Source of the DNA: CAYYWV01 sp964475385
GTDB taxonomy: Bacteria; Pseudomonadota; Alphaproteobacteria; JAAXGF01
Assembly: GCA_964475385.1 (NCBI GenBank)
Contig: CAYYWV010000011.1
Coordinates: 1 to 36,387, forward strand
Reading direction: 5' to 3'
DNA length: 36,387 nucleotides
Part shown: one piece after another, positions 26,839-34,293 of the stretch
Position numbering within the stretch: the first letter of the stretch is position 1
Layout: each line of letters begins with the position of its first letter
Position numbers and translations under genes: made by a program
The notes under the pieces: model-generated
The model's database searches: none
The model's input: the letters and a program-made list of their open reading frames with translations, nothing else
What the model was told of the DNA's origin: nothing

Positions 26839-27618
26839 ATGTTGACGTCAATCGCCGGCAAGTCGGTCATCGTCACCGGCGCGAGCAAGGGCATCGGCAA
26901 GGGAATCGCCCGCGTGTTCGCATCGAAAGGGGCCAAGGTGCTGGTCGTCGCCCGCCACGAGGACGCAGGCCAGGCGACGGTCGAAGAAATCGCGAACGCC
27001 GGCGGCGCGGCGTCGTTCTTCAAGGCCGACGTCGGTTCTTGGGACGACATGAAGGCGATGGCCGAGGCCGCCGCCGAGCGCCACGGCGGGGTCGATATTC
27101 TGTGCAGCAACGCCGGCATCTTCCCGTCCGCGAAGCTGGTCGACATGACCGACGCGGACTGGGATCTGGTGCTGAACACGAACCTCAAAGGCAGCTTCCT
27201 CGCGGTCAAGGCTTGCCTGCCGCACATGCGCGCCCGCGGCAAGGGACGGGTGATCCTGACCTCGTCGATCACCGGGCCGATCACCGGTTATCCCGGCTGG
27301 TCGCACTACGGCGCGAGCAAGGCGGGGCAGCTCGGCTTCATCCGCACCGCCGCCATCGAGCTCGCGCCCTTCAACGTCACGATCAACGCCGTGATGCCCG
27401 GCAACGTGATGACCGAAGGGCTCGACGGCCTGGGCGAGGACTATCTCAACAAGATGCGCGAATCGGTGCCTTTGAAGAAGCTCGGCACGGTCGAGGACAT
27501 CGCCTATGCGGCGCTGTTCTTCGCATCCGAAGAGGCCGGCTACATCACCGGCCAGACGATCGTCGTCGACGGCGGCCAGGTGCTGCCCGAATCGCTGATG
27601 GCGCTGGAAGAGATGTGA
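26839..27618 (+). CDS. Short-chain dehydrogenase/reductase (putative amino-alcohol dehydrogenase)
   Basis: A classical SDR of 259 residues. The nucleotide-binding TGASKGIG is at 13-20 and NAG at 91-93. The catalytic residues are the Ser of TSSITG (142 or 143), Tyr157 and Lys161 in YGASK, and the PGNVMTEG region follows. The ATG at 26839 is chosen because AGGGAGGTGG lies 7-16 bases upstream. Known SDRs in the mycobacterial aminoacetone microcompartment locus interconvert aminoacetone and 1-amino-2-propanol. A similar job is inferred from position between the importer and the amino-alcohol kinase, because sequence alone only gives a FabG-like SDR. Confidence 0.88.
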   Translation: MLTSIAGKSVIVTGASKGIGKGIARVFASKGAKVLVVARHEDAGQATVEEIANAGGAASFFKADVGSWDDMKAMAEAAAERHGGVDILCSNAGIFPSAKLVDMTDADWDLVLNTNLKGSFLAVKACLPHMRARGKGRVILTSSITGPITGYPGWSHYGASKAGQLGFIRTAAIELAPFNVTINAVMPGNVMTEGLDGLGEDYLNKMRESVPLKKLGTVEDIAYAALFFASEEAGYITGQTIVVDGGQVLPESLMALEEM

Positions 27619-27710
27619 CGATTGGAGCGGGGCGTCCCGCCCGTTGCCGTCCTGGGTCGAGGCGCGGGCGCTCCGCCCCGGTCGCAACCGCGAACGAAGG
27701 AGCCCGGATC

Positions 27711-28712
27711 ATGTCGCCCGATGCGCTTCCTCAAGAGATCTTGCTCGATCGCCTCGAACGGCTCGCCCGCGCGGCGCTGCCGGCGTTCGGCCTCGACCCC
27801 GATTCGCGCGTCACCATGATCAACCACTCGGAGAACACGACCTATCGGGTGGACGACCCCAAAGGCGGCGCGCCGACCATTCTGCGGGTCCATCGCGAAG
27901 GCTATCACTCGCGCAACGCCATCGGTTGCGAGCTCGCCTGGATGGCGGCGCTGCGCAGCGAGGCGGGCGTGATCACGCCGACTCCCATTCCGGGTGTGAA
28001 CGGGGAGCTGATCCAAGAGGTCTCGGTGTCCGGTTTGAACCCGCGACACTGCGTTCTGTTCGAGTTCCTGGAAGGGGAGGAGCCGTCCGAGGACGAGCTT
28101 CTAGAACCGTTTCGGCGCTTGGGCGAGATCTCGGGGCGCATCCATCGGCACTCCGAGAATTGGCGCCGCCCGGCCAACTTCGAGCGTCTGCATTGGGACT
28201 TCGAGCACATGCTGGGCGCGAGCCCTTATTGGGGCGATTGGCGCGAAGGCCCGGCGCTCGATCCCGAGCGGCGCGCGCTTCTGGAGCGGCTCGTCGCGGT
28301 CATCAAGCGTCGGCTCGACGCTTACGGCAAAGCGCCCGATCGCTTCGGTCTGGTCCACGCCGACCTCCGGCTCGCCAACCTTCTGATCCACGAGGACGAG
28401 ACCCGGGTCATCGACTTCGACGACTGCGGGCTAAGCTGGTTCCTCTACGATCTTGCGACCGCGTTGAGCTTCATCGAGGAACGCGAGGATGTGCCCGAGC
28501 TCATCAAAAGCTGGGTCGAGGGCTACCGCACGGTGCGGCCTCTCAGCGAGGCCGACGAGGCCGAGATTCCGACCTTCCTGATGCTCAGGCGCATGGTCAT
28601 CCTGGCCTGGATCGGCTCGCATTCGGAGACCGACCTCGCCAAGGAGCTCGGCCCCGAGTACACCGCCGGCACCTGCCGTCTGGCCGAACGCTACCTCGCC
28701 GATTTCGCGTGA
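27711..28712 (+). CDS. APH-fold small-molecule kinase (putative 1-amino-2-propanol/ethanolamine kinase)
   Basis: A protein of 333 residues with the aminoglycoside/choline phosphotransferase fold. The catalytic loop VHADLRLANLLI (Asp218, Asn223) and the metal-binding VIDFDDCG (Asp235) are intact, and LRVHREGYHS (58-67) fits the nucleotide-binding lobe. Kinases of this fold phosphorylate the hydroxyl of choline, homoserine, ethanolamine or aminopropanol. In the mycobacterial aminoacetone-type BMC locus an APH-fold kinase phosphorylates (S)-1-amino-2-propanol, and the same neighbours are present here. The ATG at 27711 follows GAAGGAGC. A 92-bp gap separates it from the SDR gene, and I see no promoter motif there. 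Confidence 0.87.
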   Translation: MSPDALPQEILLDRLERLARAALPAFGLDPDSRVTMINHSENTTYRVDDPKGGAPTILRVHREGYHSRNAIGCELAWMAALRSEAGVITPTPIPGVNGELIQEVSVSGLNPRHCVLFEFLEGEEPSEDELLEPFRRLGEISGRIHRHSENWRRPANFERLHWDFEHMLGASPYWGDWREGPALDPERRALLERLVAVIKRRLDAYGKAPDRFGLVHADLRLANLLIHEDETRVIDFDDCGLSWFLYDLATALSFIEEREDVPELIKSWVEGYRTVRPLSEADEAEIPTFLMLRRMVILAWIGSHSETDLAKELGPEYTAGTCRLAERYLADFA

Positions 28713-28736
28713 CCCGAAGCGCCCGGCGCGCGCGGG

Positions 28737-28766
28737 ATGTCAAGTTTGCGCTTCCGCGCTGTCAAG
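28737..28766. promoter_or_regulatory. Paired regulator site B upstream of the phospho-lyase gene
   Basis: TGTCAAG at 28738-28744 and again at 28760-28766, 22 bp apart, in the 130-bp gap before the class III enzyme. It is the same pair as sites A and C, with one extra base in the spacer. GCGATC begins exactly 25 bases after the start of the second repeat both here (28785) and at site C (30958), so the promoter core may also be shared. Confidence 0.7.
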
Positions 28767-28842
28767 CGGGCGCTCGGCGAAAGCGCGATCATCGGGCGAA
28801 GTGGGGAAAACCCCCTGGGCCGAGGCAACGCGGAGACGGACG

Positions 28843-30111
28843 ATGAGCCGGATGAAGGACGAATTTCTGGAGAAGTCGAAGACCTTCTGGAACCCCGGCA
28901 AGACCCAGGCTTGGCAGGACTTCGGCGTCGACCTGGTGATCGACCGCCGCGAGGGCTACTTCCTCTACGACATGGACGGCCGCCGCCTGATCGACGTTCA
29001 TCTGAACGGCGGCACCTACAACCTCGGCCACCGCAACCCCGAGCTGGTCTCGGTGCTCAAGCGCGCGACCGAGCACTACGACATGGGCAACCACCACTTC
29101 CCGTCGCTCGCTCGCACCGCGCTGGCCGAGAAGCTGGCCGAGCTCACGCCCGGCGATCTTCAGTACACGATCTACGGGGCCGGCGGCGGCGAGGCGATCG
29201 ACATCGCGCTCAAGACCGCGCGCCACACCATGAAAAAGAAGAAGATCGTCTCGATCATCAAGGCCTACCACGGGCACACCGGGCTCGCGGTCTGCACCGG
29301 CGATCCGCGCTTCTCGGACCTGTTCCTGAGCTCGCGCCCCGACGAGTTCATTCACGTGCCGTTCAACGACCTCGACGCGATGGAGGACGCGCTCAAGGCC
29401 CGCGACGTGGCCGCCGTCATCATGGAGACGATCCCCGCGACCTACGGTTTCCCGATGCCCAAGGAAGGCTATCTGCCGGCGGTCAAGCGCCTGTGCGAGC
29501 AGTACGACGCCCTTTACATCGCCGACGAGGTGCAGACCGGGCTGATGCGTTGCGGCGAGATGTGGGGCATCGAAACTTACGGCGTCGAGCCCGACATCCT
29601 GGTCACCGCCAAGGGCATCGGCGGCGGGCTCTATCCGATCGGTTGCGTGGTGGTGAGCGAGCGCTGCGCGGGCTGGCTGTACGAGGACGGCTTCGGACAC
29701 ATGTCGACCATGGGCGGGGCCGAGCTCGGCTGCATCGTGGCGCTCAAGGTGCTCGAGATCTCGAGCCGGCCCGAGGTGCGCTCGATGGTCCACTACATCG
29801 CCGACTACATGGGCCGCGGCTTGCGCCAGATTCAGAACCTCTACGGCGACTTCTTCGTCGGCATCCGCCAGCGCGGCGTGGTCATGGGGCTTGAGTTCGA
29901 CCACCCGAAAGGGGCCATGTACGTGATGAAGGCCTTGTACGAGAACGGGGTCTGGGCGATCTTCTCGACCCTCGATCCGCGGGTGCTTCAGTTCAAGCCC
30001 GGCGTCTTGATGACCCACGATCTTTGCGAAGAGCTGCTCGAGCGGGTCGAGGTGGCCATCGGCCAGGCGCGCCGCGAGGTCGTGGGCGAGCGCAGCCGTC
30101 GCGCCGCATAA
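28843..30111 (+). CDS. Class III PLP enzyme, putative amino-alcohol-phosphate phospho-lyase
   Basis: A 422-residue fold-type I PLP enzyme of aminotransferase class III. Phosphate-binding GAGGGEAID is at 112-120, AYHGHTG at 141-147, ADEVQTG with Asp228, and VTAKGIGGGLYPIG with the Schiff-base Lys257. The ATG at 28843 has GGAGACGG upstream. An earlier in-frame GTG (28801) lies inside the putative promoter and was rejected. The class includes transaminases but also ethanolamine-phosphate phospho-lyase, which eliminates ammonia and phosphate from an O-phosphorylated amino alcohol to give an aldehyde. Position between an amino-alcohol kinase and an acylating aldehyde dehydrogenase favours the phospho-lyase reaction. 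This is inference from context. Confidence 0.87.
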   Translation: MSRMKDEFLEKSKTFWNPGKTQAWQDFGVDLVIDRREGYFLYDMDGRRLIDVHLNGGTYNLGHRNPELVSVLKRATEHYDMGNHHFPSLARTALAEKLAELTPGDLQYTIYGAGGGEAIDIALKTARHTMKKKKIVSIIKAYHGHTGLAVCTGDPRFSDLFLSSRPDEFIHVPFNDLDAMEDALKARDVAAVIMETIPATYGFPMPKEGYLPAVKRLCEQYDALYIADEVQTGLMRCGEMWGIETYGVEPDILVTAKGIGGGLYPIGCVVVSERCAGWLYEDGFGHMSTMGGAELGCIVALKVLEISSRPEVRSMVHYIADYMGRGLRQIQNLYGDFFVGIRQRGVVMGLEFDHPKGAMYVMKALYENGVWAIFSTLDPRVLQFKPGVLMTHDLCEELLERVEVAIGQARREVVGERSRRAA

Positions 30112-30161
30112 CAAGGACGCGCGGCGACGCGCCAGGGCGCAGACGAAACGGCGGAGTGCGT

Positions 30162-30896
30162 TTGCGCATCCTCGTCCTCCAGCACGCGCGCGAAGGGCCG
30201 CCGGGCCTGATCGGCGAGGCGATGGCGGCGCGCGGAATCGCGCCCGAGATCCGTCTCCCTCACGAAGGCGATCCTTTGCCCGCATCGCCCGAAGCGTTCG
30301 ACGGGCTGGTGCTGATGGGCGGCATCATGTCGGCCAACGACGACCACATCTGCCCGCATTACCCGGCGCTTCTCGAACTCATCCGCGCCTGCGAGGGCGC
30401 GGGCCGACCCGTTCTCGGCGTCTGCTTGGGCGCCCAGCTCATCGCCCGCGCCTTCGGCGGGCGGGTCTATCCGTTTGAGAGAACCGAGTTCGGTTTCTTT
30501 CCGCTTGCGACGACGGCGGAGGCCGCGGCCGACCCGATCGCAGGCGCGCTGCCGCCCCGCTTCTTCGCCATGCAGTGGCACGGCGACACCTTCGCTCTGC
30601 CGGGCGGCGCGGTTCTTCTTCTTCGCGGCGAGGACTGTCCGAACCAGGCGATGCGCATCGGGCGGTGGGTCTACGGTTTTCAGTGCCACTTCGAGGTCAC
30701 CCGCGACATGGTCCGCGCGTGGACCGAGGTCTACGCCCGGCTCGCCGATCTCGACGCCGCGGCGCTCGCCGCGCGGATCGAGCGGGAGTGGCGCGCCCAC
30801 GGCGCTGAAGCGATGCGCTGGGGGCGACGGATCGCCGAACGCTGGCTCGATCGGGTCGGAACCGCGCGCGCCATGCGCGCCGGAACCCAGACCTGA
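30162..30896 (+). CDS. Class I glutamine amidotransferase-like hydrolase
   Basis: A stand-alone GATase-fold protein of about 244 residues with an apparently complete triad: Cys88 in GVCLGAQL, and His176 and Glu178 in GFQCHFE. The oxyanion loop LMGGIMSAND (51-60) is also present. No synthetase domain is attached. Related stand-alone proteins hydrolyse gamma-glutamyl amides (PuuD-like) or free glutamine. The TTG at 30162 is preceded by GGAG at a good distance. A GTG two codons upstream overlaps that site. It sits between the phospho-lyase and the aldehyde dehydrogenase, where known AAUM-type loci are not, to my knowledge, defined by such an enzyme. Its role, perhaps handling gamma-glutamylated amines, is unknown. 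Confidence 0.87.
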   Translation: MRILVLQHAREGPPGLIGEAMAARGIAPEIRLPHEGDPLPASPEAFDGLVLMGGIMSANDDHICPHYPALLELIRACEGAGRPVLGVCLGAQLIARAFGGRVYPFERTEFGFFPLATTAEAAADPIAGALPPRFFAMQWHGDTFALPGGAVLLLRGEDCPNQAMRIGRWVYGFQCHFEVTRDMVRAWTEVYARLADLDAAALAARIEREWRAHGAEAMRWGRRIAERWLDRVGTARAMRAGTQT

Positions 30897-30910
30897 TTCG
30901 GCTCCGAACC

Positions 30911-30939
30911 CTGTCAAGTTTTCGTTCTGCTCTGTCAAG
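30911..30939. promoter_or_regulatory. Paired regulator site C upstream of the aldehyde dehydrogenase/shell operon
   Basis: CTGTCAAG at 30911-30918 and 30932-30939, exactly 21 bp apart, as at site A. It lies in the 151-bp gap before the aldehyde dehydrogenase. The start of the second repeat is followed 25 bases later by GCGATC, as at site B. Confidence 0.72.
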
Positions 30940-30962
30940 CCGCGCCGACAAGGCGGTGCGAT

Positions 30963-31019
30963 CCTGTCAGCGTGCCCGCCGAGCGCGGCGGCCGCTCCGG
31001 GAGAAGGGCTGCTGACAGG
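30963..31019. promoter_or_regulatory. Inverted repeat CCTGTCAGC / GCTGACAGG
   Basis: A perfect 9-bp inverted repeat with arms at 30963-30971 and 31011-31019, separated by 39 bp, between site C and the aldehyde dehydrogenase start. Both arms contain CTGTCA, the core of the site A-C repeat. It may be an additional operator or a leader stem-loop. Confidence 0.35.
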
Positions 31020-31047
31020 CGGGCGGGTTGGCTGAACGGCGAAACGG

Positions 31048-32568
31048 ATGCTGCCGCACGAACTGATCGAAAGCGAAGAGCCGCTCGAAGCCCGCGCCGA
31101 GACCATGCTCGAACGCGCGCGCTGGGCGGCGGGCGCGTTTGCGCGCTTCGACCGCGAACGGGTGCTCGCCATCGCCCGCGCGGTCGCCGAAGCGGGGGCC
31201 GAGCGCGCGCGCCACTACGCCGAGTGGGCGGTGCGCGAAACCGGCTTCGGCGTGGCCGAGCACAAAGCGATCAAAAACGAGATCACCTCGATCGGGTTCT
31301 ACCGCCACTATTGCGATCACGACTTCGTCGGCAAGCGCATCCGGGCCGAGGACAAGATCGTCGAAATCCCCCGGCCCGCGGGCGTGGTGTTCGCGCTCAC
31401 GCCTTCGACCAACCCGATCTCGACCGTCTACTTCAAGATCATGTGCGCGCTGTTCACGCGCAACGCCATCGTGCTGAGCCCGCACCCGGCGGCGAAGGCG
31501 TGTTCGGTCGACGCTATCGACTTCCTCGCCGAGGCCGCCGAGAAAGCGGGCGCGCCCGACGGCGCGATCCAGGCCGTGCGCGAGCCCAAGCTGCCCTTGA
31601 TCCAGTGCATCATGGCCTCGCCCAAGGTCGATGTAATTCTGGCCACCGGCGGCTCGCCCATGGTCCGGGCGGCCTACAGCTCGGGCAACCCGGCGATCGG
31701 GGTGGGGCCCGGCAACGCGCCGGCCTTCGTCGATGCGAGCGCCGATATTCCTCAGGCGGCGCGCCGCATCGTCGAGTCCAAGTCCTTCGACAACAGCATC
31801 CTTTGCACCAACGAATCGGTGGTCGTGGCCGAAGCGGCGATCGCCGACCGCCTGCTGCGGGCGCTCGGCCAGGCCGGCGCGCATATCTGCTCGGACGCCG
31901 AGTGCGACCGCCTGCGCGCCTATCTGTTCACCGAGAAGGGCTTCAACGTCGAAGCGATCGGCAAGTCGGCCGCGATCATCGCCGAGGCGGCCGGTTTTCG
32001 GGTCTCGAAAACGGCTCGCATTCTGGTCACGCCCATCGACCGGATCGCTCCCGAAGAGCGGCTGTCGCGCGAGAAGCTCTGCCCGGTTCTAGGCTTTTTC
32101 CGGGCCTCGGGCCGCGAGCAGGGCATCGCCGTAAGCCGGGCGCTGTTGCGCATGGGCGGGGCGGGGCACTCGGCGGCGATCCACAGCCGCGATCCGGAAA
32201 CGATCATGGCCTTCGCAGCCCAGGTGCCGGCGCTCCGCGTGGTGGTCAACAGCCCGTGCAGCCAGGGCGCGGCGGGCTTCGGCACCCATCTCGCGCCGTC
32301 GTTCACCATCGGGACCGGTTTCTTCGGGCGCAGCTCGGTGGGCGAGAACATCGGCCCCGAGCATTTGGTCAACTGGACCCGGATCGCCTACAACGCCGAG
32401 GAGTCCGAGCCGATGGGCGACTTCTCGACGGTCGAACCCTGGCGGGCTGACGCTACCGCGACGCCGGCGCCTCTCCGGCCCCAATCCACGACCGTCGCCG
32501 ACGACCGGATCCGCGACGAGATCCGGCGCATCATCCTCGAAGAACTGCGCAGCATCATGGCGGGTTGA
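31048..32568 (+). CDS. CoA-acylating aldehyde dehydrogenase with C-terminal encapsulation peptide
   Basis: A 506-residue enzyme of the PduP/EutE type that converts an aldehyde, NAD+ and CoA to acyl-CoA. Features are the substrate/NAD segment FALTPSTNPISTVYFK (115-130), the glycine block GVGPGNAPAF and the catalytic Cys253 in FDNSILCTNES. After the core (about 463) comes a Pro/Ala/Thr-rich linker and then an amphipathic helix, DDRIRDEIRRIILEELRSIM (485-504). Such a linker plus helix is the hallmark of a cargo-targeting peptide for a microcompartment lumen. Substrate is inferred as propionaldehyde or acetaldehyde from the upstream kinase and lyase. The ribosome binding site is weak. The first tandem shell protein begins one base after the stop. 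Confidence 0.92.
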   Translation: MLPHELIESEEPLEARAETMLERARWAAGAFARFDRERVLAIARAVAEAGAERARHYAEWAVRETGFGVAEHKAIKNEITSIGFYRHYCDHDFVGKRIRAEDKIVEIPRPAGVVFALTPSTNPISTVYFKIMCALFTRNAIVLSPHPAAKACSVDAIDFLAEAAEKAGAPDGAIQAVREPKLPLIQCIMASPKVDVILATGGSPMVRAAYSSGNPAIGVGPGNAPAFVDASADIPQAARRIVESKSFDNSILCTNESVVVAEAAIADRLLRALGQAGAHICSDAECDRLRAYLFTEKGFNVEAIGKSAAIIAEAAGFRVSKTARILVTPIDRIAPEERLSREKLCPVLGFFRASGREQGIAVSRALLRMGGAGHSAAIHSRDPETIMAFAAQVPALRVVVNSPCSQGAAGFGTHLAPSFTIGTGFFGRSSVGENIGPEHLVNWTRIAYNAEESEPMGDFSTVEPWRADATATPAPLRPQSTTVADDRIRDEIRRIILEELRSIMAG

Positions 32569-32569
32569 G

Positions 32570-33175
32570 ATGGCGGAGCTGCGTTCGTTCATTTTCATCG
32601 ACCAACTTCAGCCGAAGACGATGTGCTATCTCGGCACGTTCATCCGCGGCTTTCTGCCGCGCATCAACGTCGCCGCGCAGATCATCGAGGTCGCGCCGGG
32701 GCTCGACATCGAGCCTTTGACCGACGTCGCCCTCAAGCATTCGGAGGTGCAGGCGGGAATCCTGGTGGTCGAGCGCCAGTACGGCTATCTCGAGTTCCAT
32801 TCGCGCTCGACCGCGGCGGTGCGCTCGGCCGCCGGCCGGGTGCTCGAGGCGCTGGACGCCACCGCCGATCAGGCCATGAAGCCCGAGATTCTCGCCGCCA
32901 AGGTGGTGACCCGGATCGACCATCTCCACGCCTTTCTCATCAACCGCAACAAGCTGGGCTCGATGATCCTGGCCGGCGAATCGCTCTTCGTGCTCGAGAT
33001 GCGGCCCGCGGCCTATGCGATTCTCGCCGCCAACGAGGCCGAGAAAGCGGCCGAGATCAAGATCGTCGACTACCGGATGATGGGGGCGACGGGGCGCGTC
33101 TATTTGAGCGGGCTCGAAGCCGACGTGCGCACCGCCGCGGCCGCGGCCGAAGCCGCGCTTAGGAGCCTGCACTGA
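32570..33175 (+). CDS. Tandem-domain microcompartment shell protein (BMC-T), copy 1
   Basis: A 201-residue shell protein with two BMC-like domains. The second half (from about 117) shows the BMC-fold pattern GESLFVLEMRPAAYAILAANEAEKAAEIKIV, then MGATGRVYLSGLEADVRTA. The first half (FIFIDQLQPKTMCYLGTFIRGFLPR, then GILVVERQYGYLEFHS) is a divergent BMC domain. Such proteins form trimers (pseudohexamers) that tile the shell facets and often have a wider central pore. It is related along its length to the second tandem protein at 34294. It starts right after the aldehyde dehydrogenase, so cargo and shell are translated from one message. Confidence 0.88.
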   Translation: MAELRSFIFIDQLQPKTMCYLGTFIRGFLPRINVAAQIIEVAPGLDIEPLTDVALKHSEVQAGILVVERQYGYLEFHSRSTAAVRSAAGRVLEALDATADQAMKPEILAAKVVTRIDHLHAFLINRNKLGSMILAGESLFVLEMRPAAYAILAANEAEKAAEIKIVDYRMMGATGRVYLSGLEADVRTAAAAAEAALRSLH

Positions 33176-33183
33176 GGCGCGCC

Positions 33184-33612
33184 ATGGACAGTTCCATCGA
33201 CCGCGAGATGCTGCGCGCCCTGGTGCGGGAGATCCTTCGGGATCTGGCGCCTGCGGGCTCAGGCGCGGGCGCCGCGCCCGAGCCTGCGCCCCGGACCGAG
33301 GCGGTCTCGATCGAAAACGACGCCGATCTCGCGGCTTTCGTGCAGCGGCTCTTGCGCTTGTTCGAGGATGCCCAGACGCGCGAAGACCTGCGCGCCGGCC
33401 GCTATGTTTTCCGGCTCAACCGCCGCGCGCCGGCCTCGGCTCCGGCCGAGCCCGCGCCCGAGCGCATCGACGCCGGGGTGCTGTCGGAAGCCAAGGTGGT
33501 CGCGCTCGCCGCCTCGCGCCGCCGGATCGTGCTCGGCAAGCGGGTCGCGGTGACGCCGCTGGCCCGCGACAAGGCGCGCGAGCTCGGCCTCAAGCTCGAA
33601 AGGGAACGCTGA
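33184..33612 (+). CDS. Small BMC-associated protein with N-terminal encapsulation-like helix
   Basis: A 142-residue protein that I do not recognise as an enzyme. Residues 4-22 (SIDREMLRALVREILRDLA) form an amphipathic helix of the encapsulation-peptide type, followed by an Ala/Pro/Gly linker. Residues about 44-80 (DLAAFVQRLLRLFEDA) form a second helical element, then another Pro/Ala linker. The C-terminus reads VLSEAKVVALAASRRRIVLGKRVAVTPLARDKARELG. The SEAKV and TPLARDKARELG blocks resemble a short segment found in several BMC-associated proteins. The layout suggests a scaffold or adaptor that links cargo to shell. It is placed between BMC-T and BMC-P with a 1-bp overlap to the latter. Confidence 0.8.
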   Translation: MDSSIDREMLRALVREILRDLAPAGSGAGAAPEPAPRTEAVSIENDADLAAFVQRLLRLFEDAQTREDLRAGRYVFRLNRRAPASAPAEPAPERIDAGVLSEAKVVALAASRRRIVLGKRVAVTPLARDKARELGLKLERER

Positions 33613-33866
33613 TGCAAAGAGGTGTGGTGGTCGGATCGATCTGGTCGACCAAGCGGCTCGAAGCGCTGCCTCGCGGCGGCCTGCTCGAGATCGCCCTGGA
33701 CGACGGTCCGCGGGTGGTCGCTTTCGATCCCCTGGGGTGCTGCGAAGGCGAACGGGTGCTGATCGTGCAAGGCTCGGTCGCCGCGGCGTGGTTCGGCGGC
33801 GAGAAGCGGATACCGGTGGACGCCCTGATTATCGGATCGATCGACGAGGAGGCGCCGGCGCGGTAA
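33612..33866 (+). CDS. Microcompartment vertex protein (BMC-P, EutN/CcmL family)
   Basis: An 84-residue protein that should form pentamers capping the vertices of the shell. The family's opening (RGVVVGSIWSTKRLEALPRGGLLEI) and its VAFDPLGCCEGERVLIVQGSVAA segment are intact. The end (IPVDALIIGSIDE) is the usual terminal beta-strand. Its ATG shares one base with the stop of the preceding gene. It is the only pentamer gene in the window, which is sufficient to close a shell. Confidence 0.95.
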   Translation: MQRGVVVGSIWSTKRLEALPRGGLLEIALDDGPRVVAFDPLGCCEGERVLIVQGSVAAAWFGGEKRIPVDALIIGSIDEEAPAR

Positions 33867-33918
33867 GGCGCGCGCCGATCGGAGATGAAATTGTCAGACC
33901 TGAGGTAGGGAGAACGTC

Positions 33919-34209
33919 ATGTCGAACGCGATTGGGATGATCGAGACCAAAGGCTACGTCGCCGCGCTCGCCGGCGCCGACGCCATGGTCAAGGCCGCGA
34001 ACGTCACCATCATCGGCCGCGAAGAGGTCGGCGACGGCCTGGTCGCGGTGATCATCAACGGCGACGTCGGCGCGGTGAAGGCGGCGACCGAGGCCGGGGC
34101 CGAGGCGGCGTCCGCGGTGGGCGAGCTGGTCTCCGTGCACGTCATCCCGCGTCCGCACGCCGACGTGTCCAAGCACTTCACGGCCGCCCCGGCCGCGGGC
34201 AGGAAGTAG
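33919..34209 (+). CDS. Microcompartment hexamer shell protein (BMC-H)
   Basis: A canonical 96-residue BMC-H protein of the PduA/EutM/CcmK type, which forms the main hexameric facets. It starts with IGMIETKGYVAALAGADAMVKAANVTIIG, followed by GLVAVIINGDVGAVKAATEAGAEAA. The C-terminal extension (RPHADVSKHFTAAPAAGRK) is polar and short. It has a strong GAGGTAGGGAG ribosome binding region and a 52-bp gap before it, fitting high expression of the major shell subunit. A pore-facing segment cannot be judged without a structural alignment. Confidence 0.96.
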   Translation: MSNAIGMIETKGYVAALAGADAMVKAANVTIIGREEVGDGLVAVIINGDVGAVKAATEAGAEAASAVGELVSVHVIPRPHADVSKHFTAAPAAGRK

Positions 34210-34293
34210 ACCAGGCCGGCGCTGCGCGGCGTTCGGCGTCCGCCGCATGCGGGGCGGGCGTCCAGCTCCGCGCGAGCCAGGCCGGGCGCTCTC

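Noticed and set aside
22448..30939. CTTGACAG (reverse complement of the repeats) as minus-strand -35 boxes
   Set aside because: No minus-strand genes lie downstream, and the paired 21-22 bp spacing at three sites fits a regulator site far better than tandem promoters.
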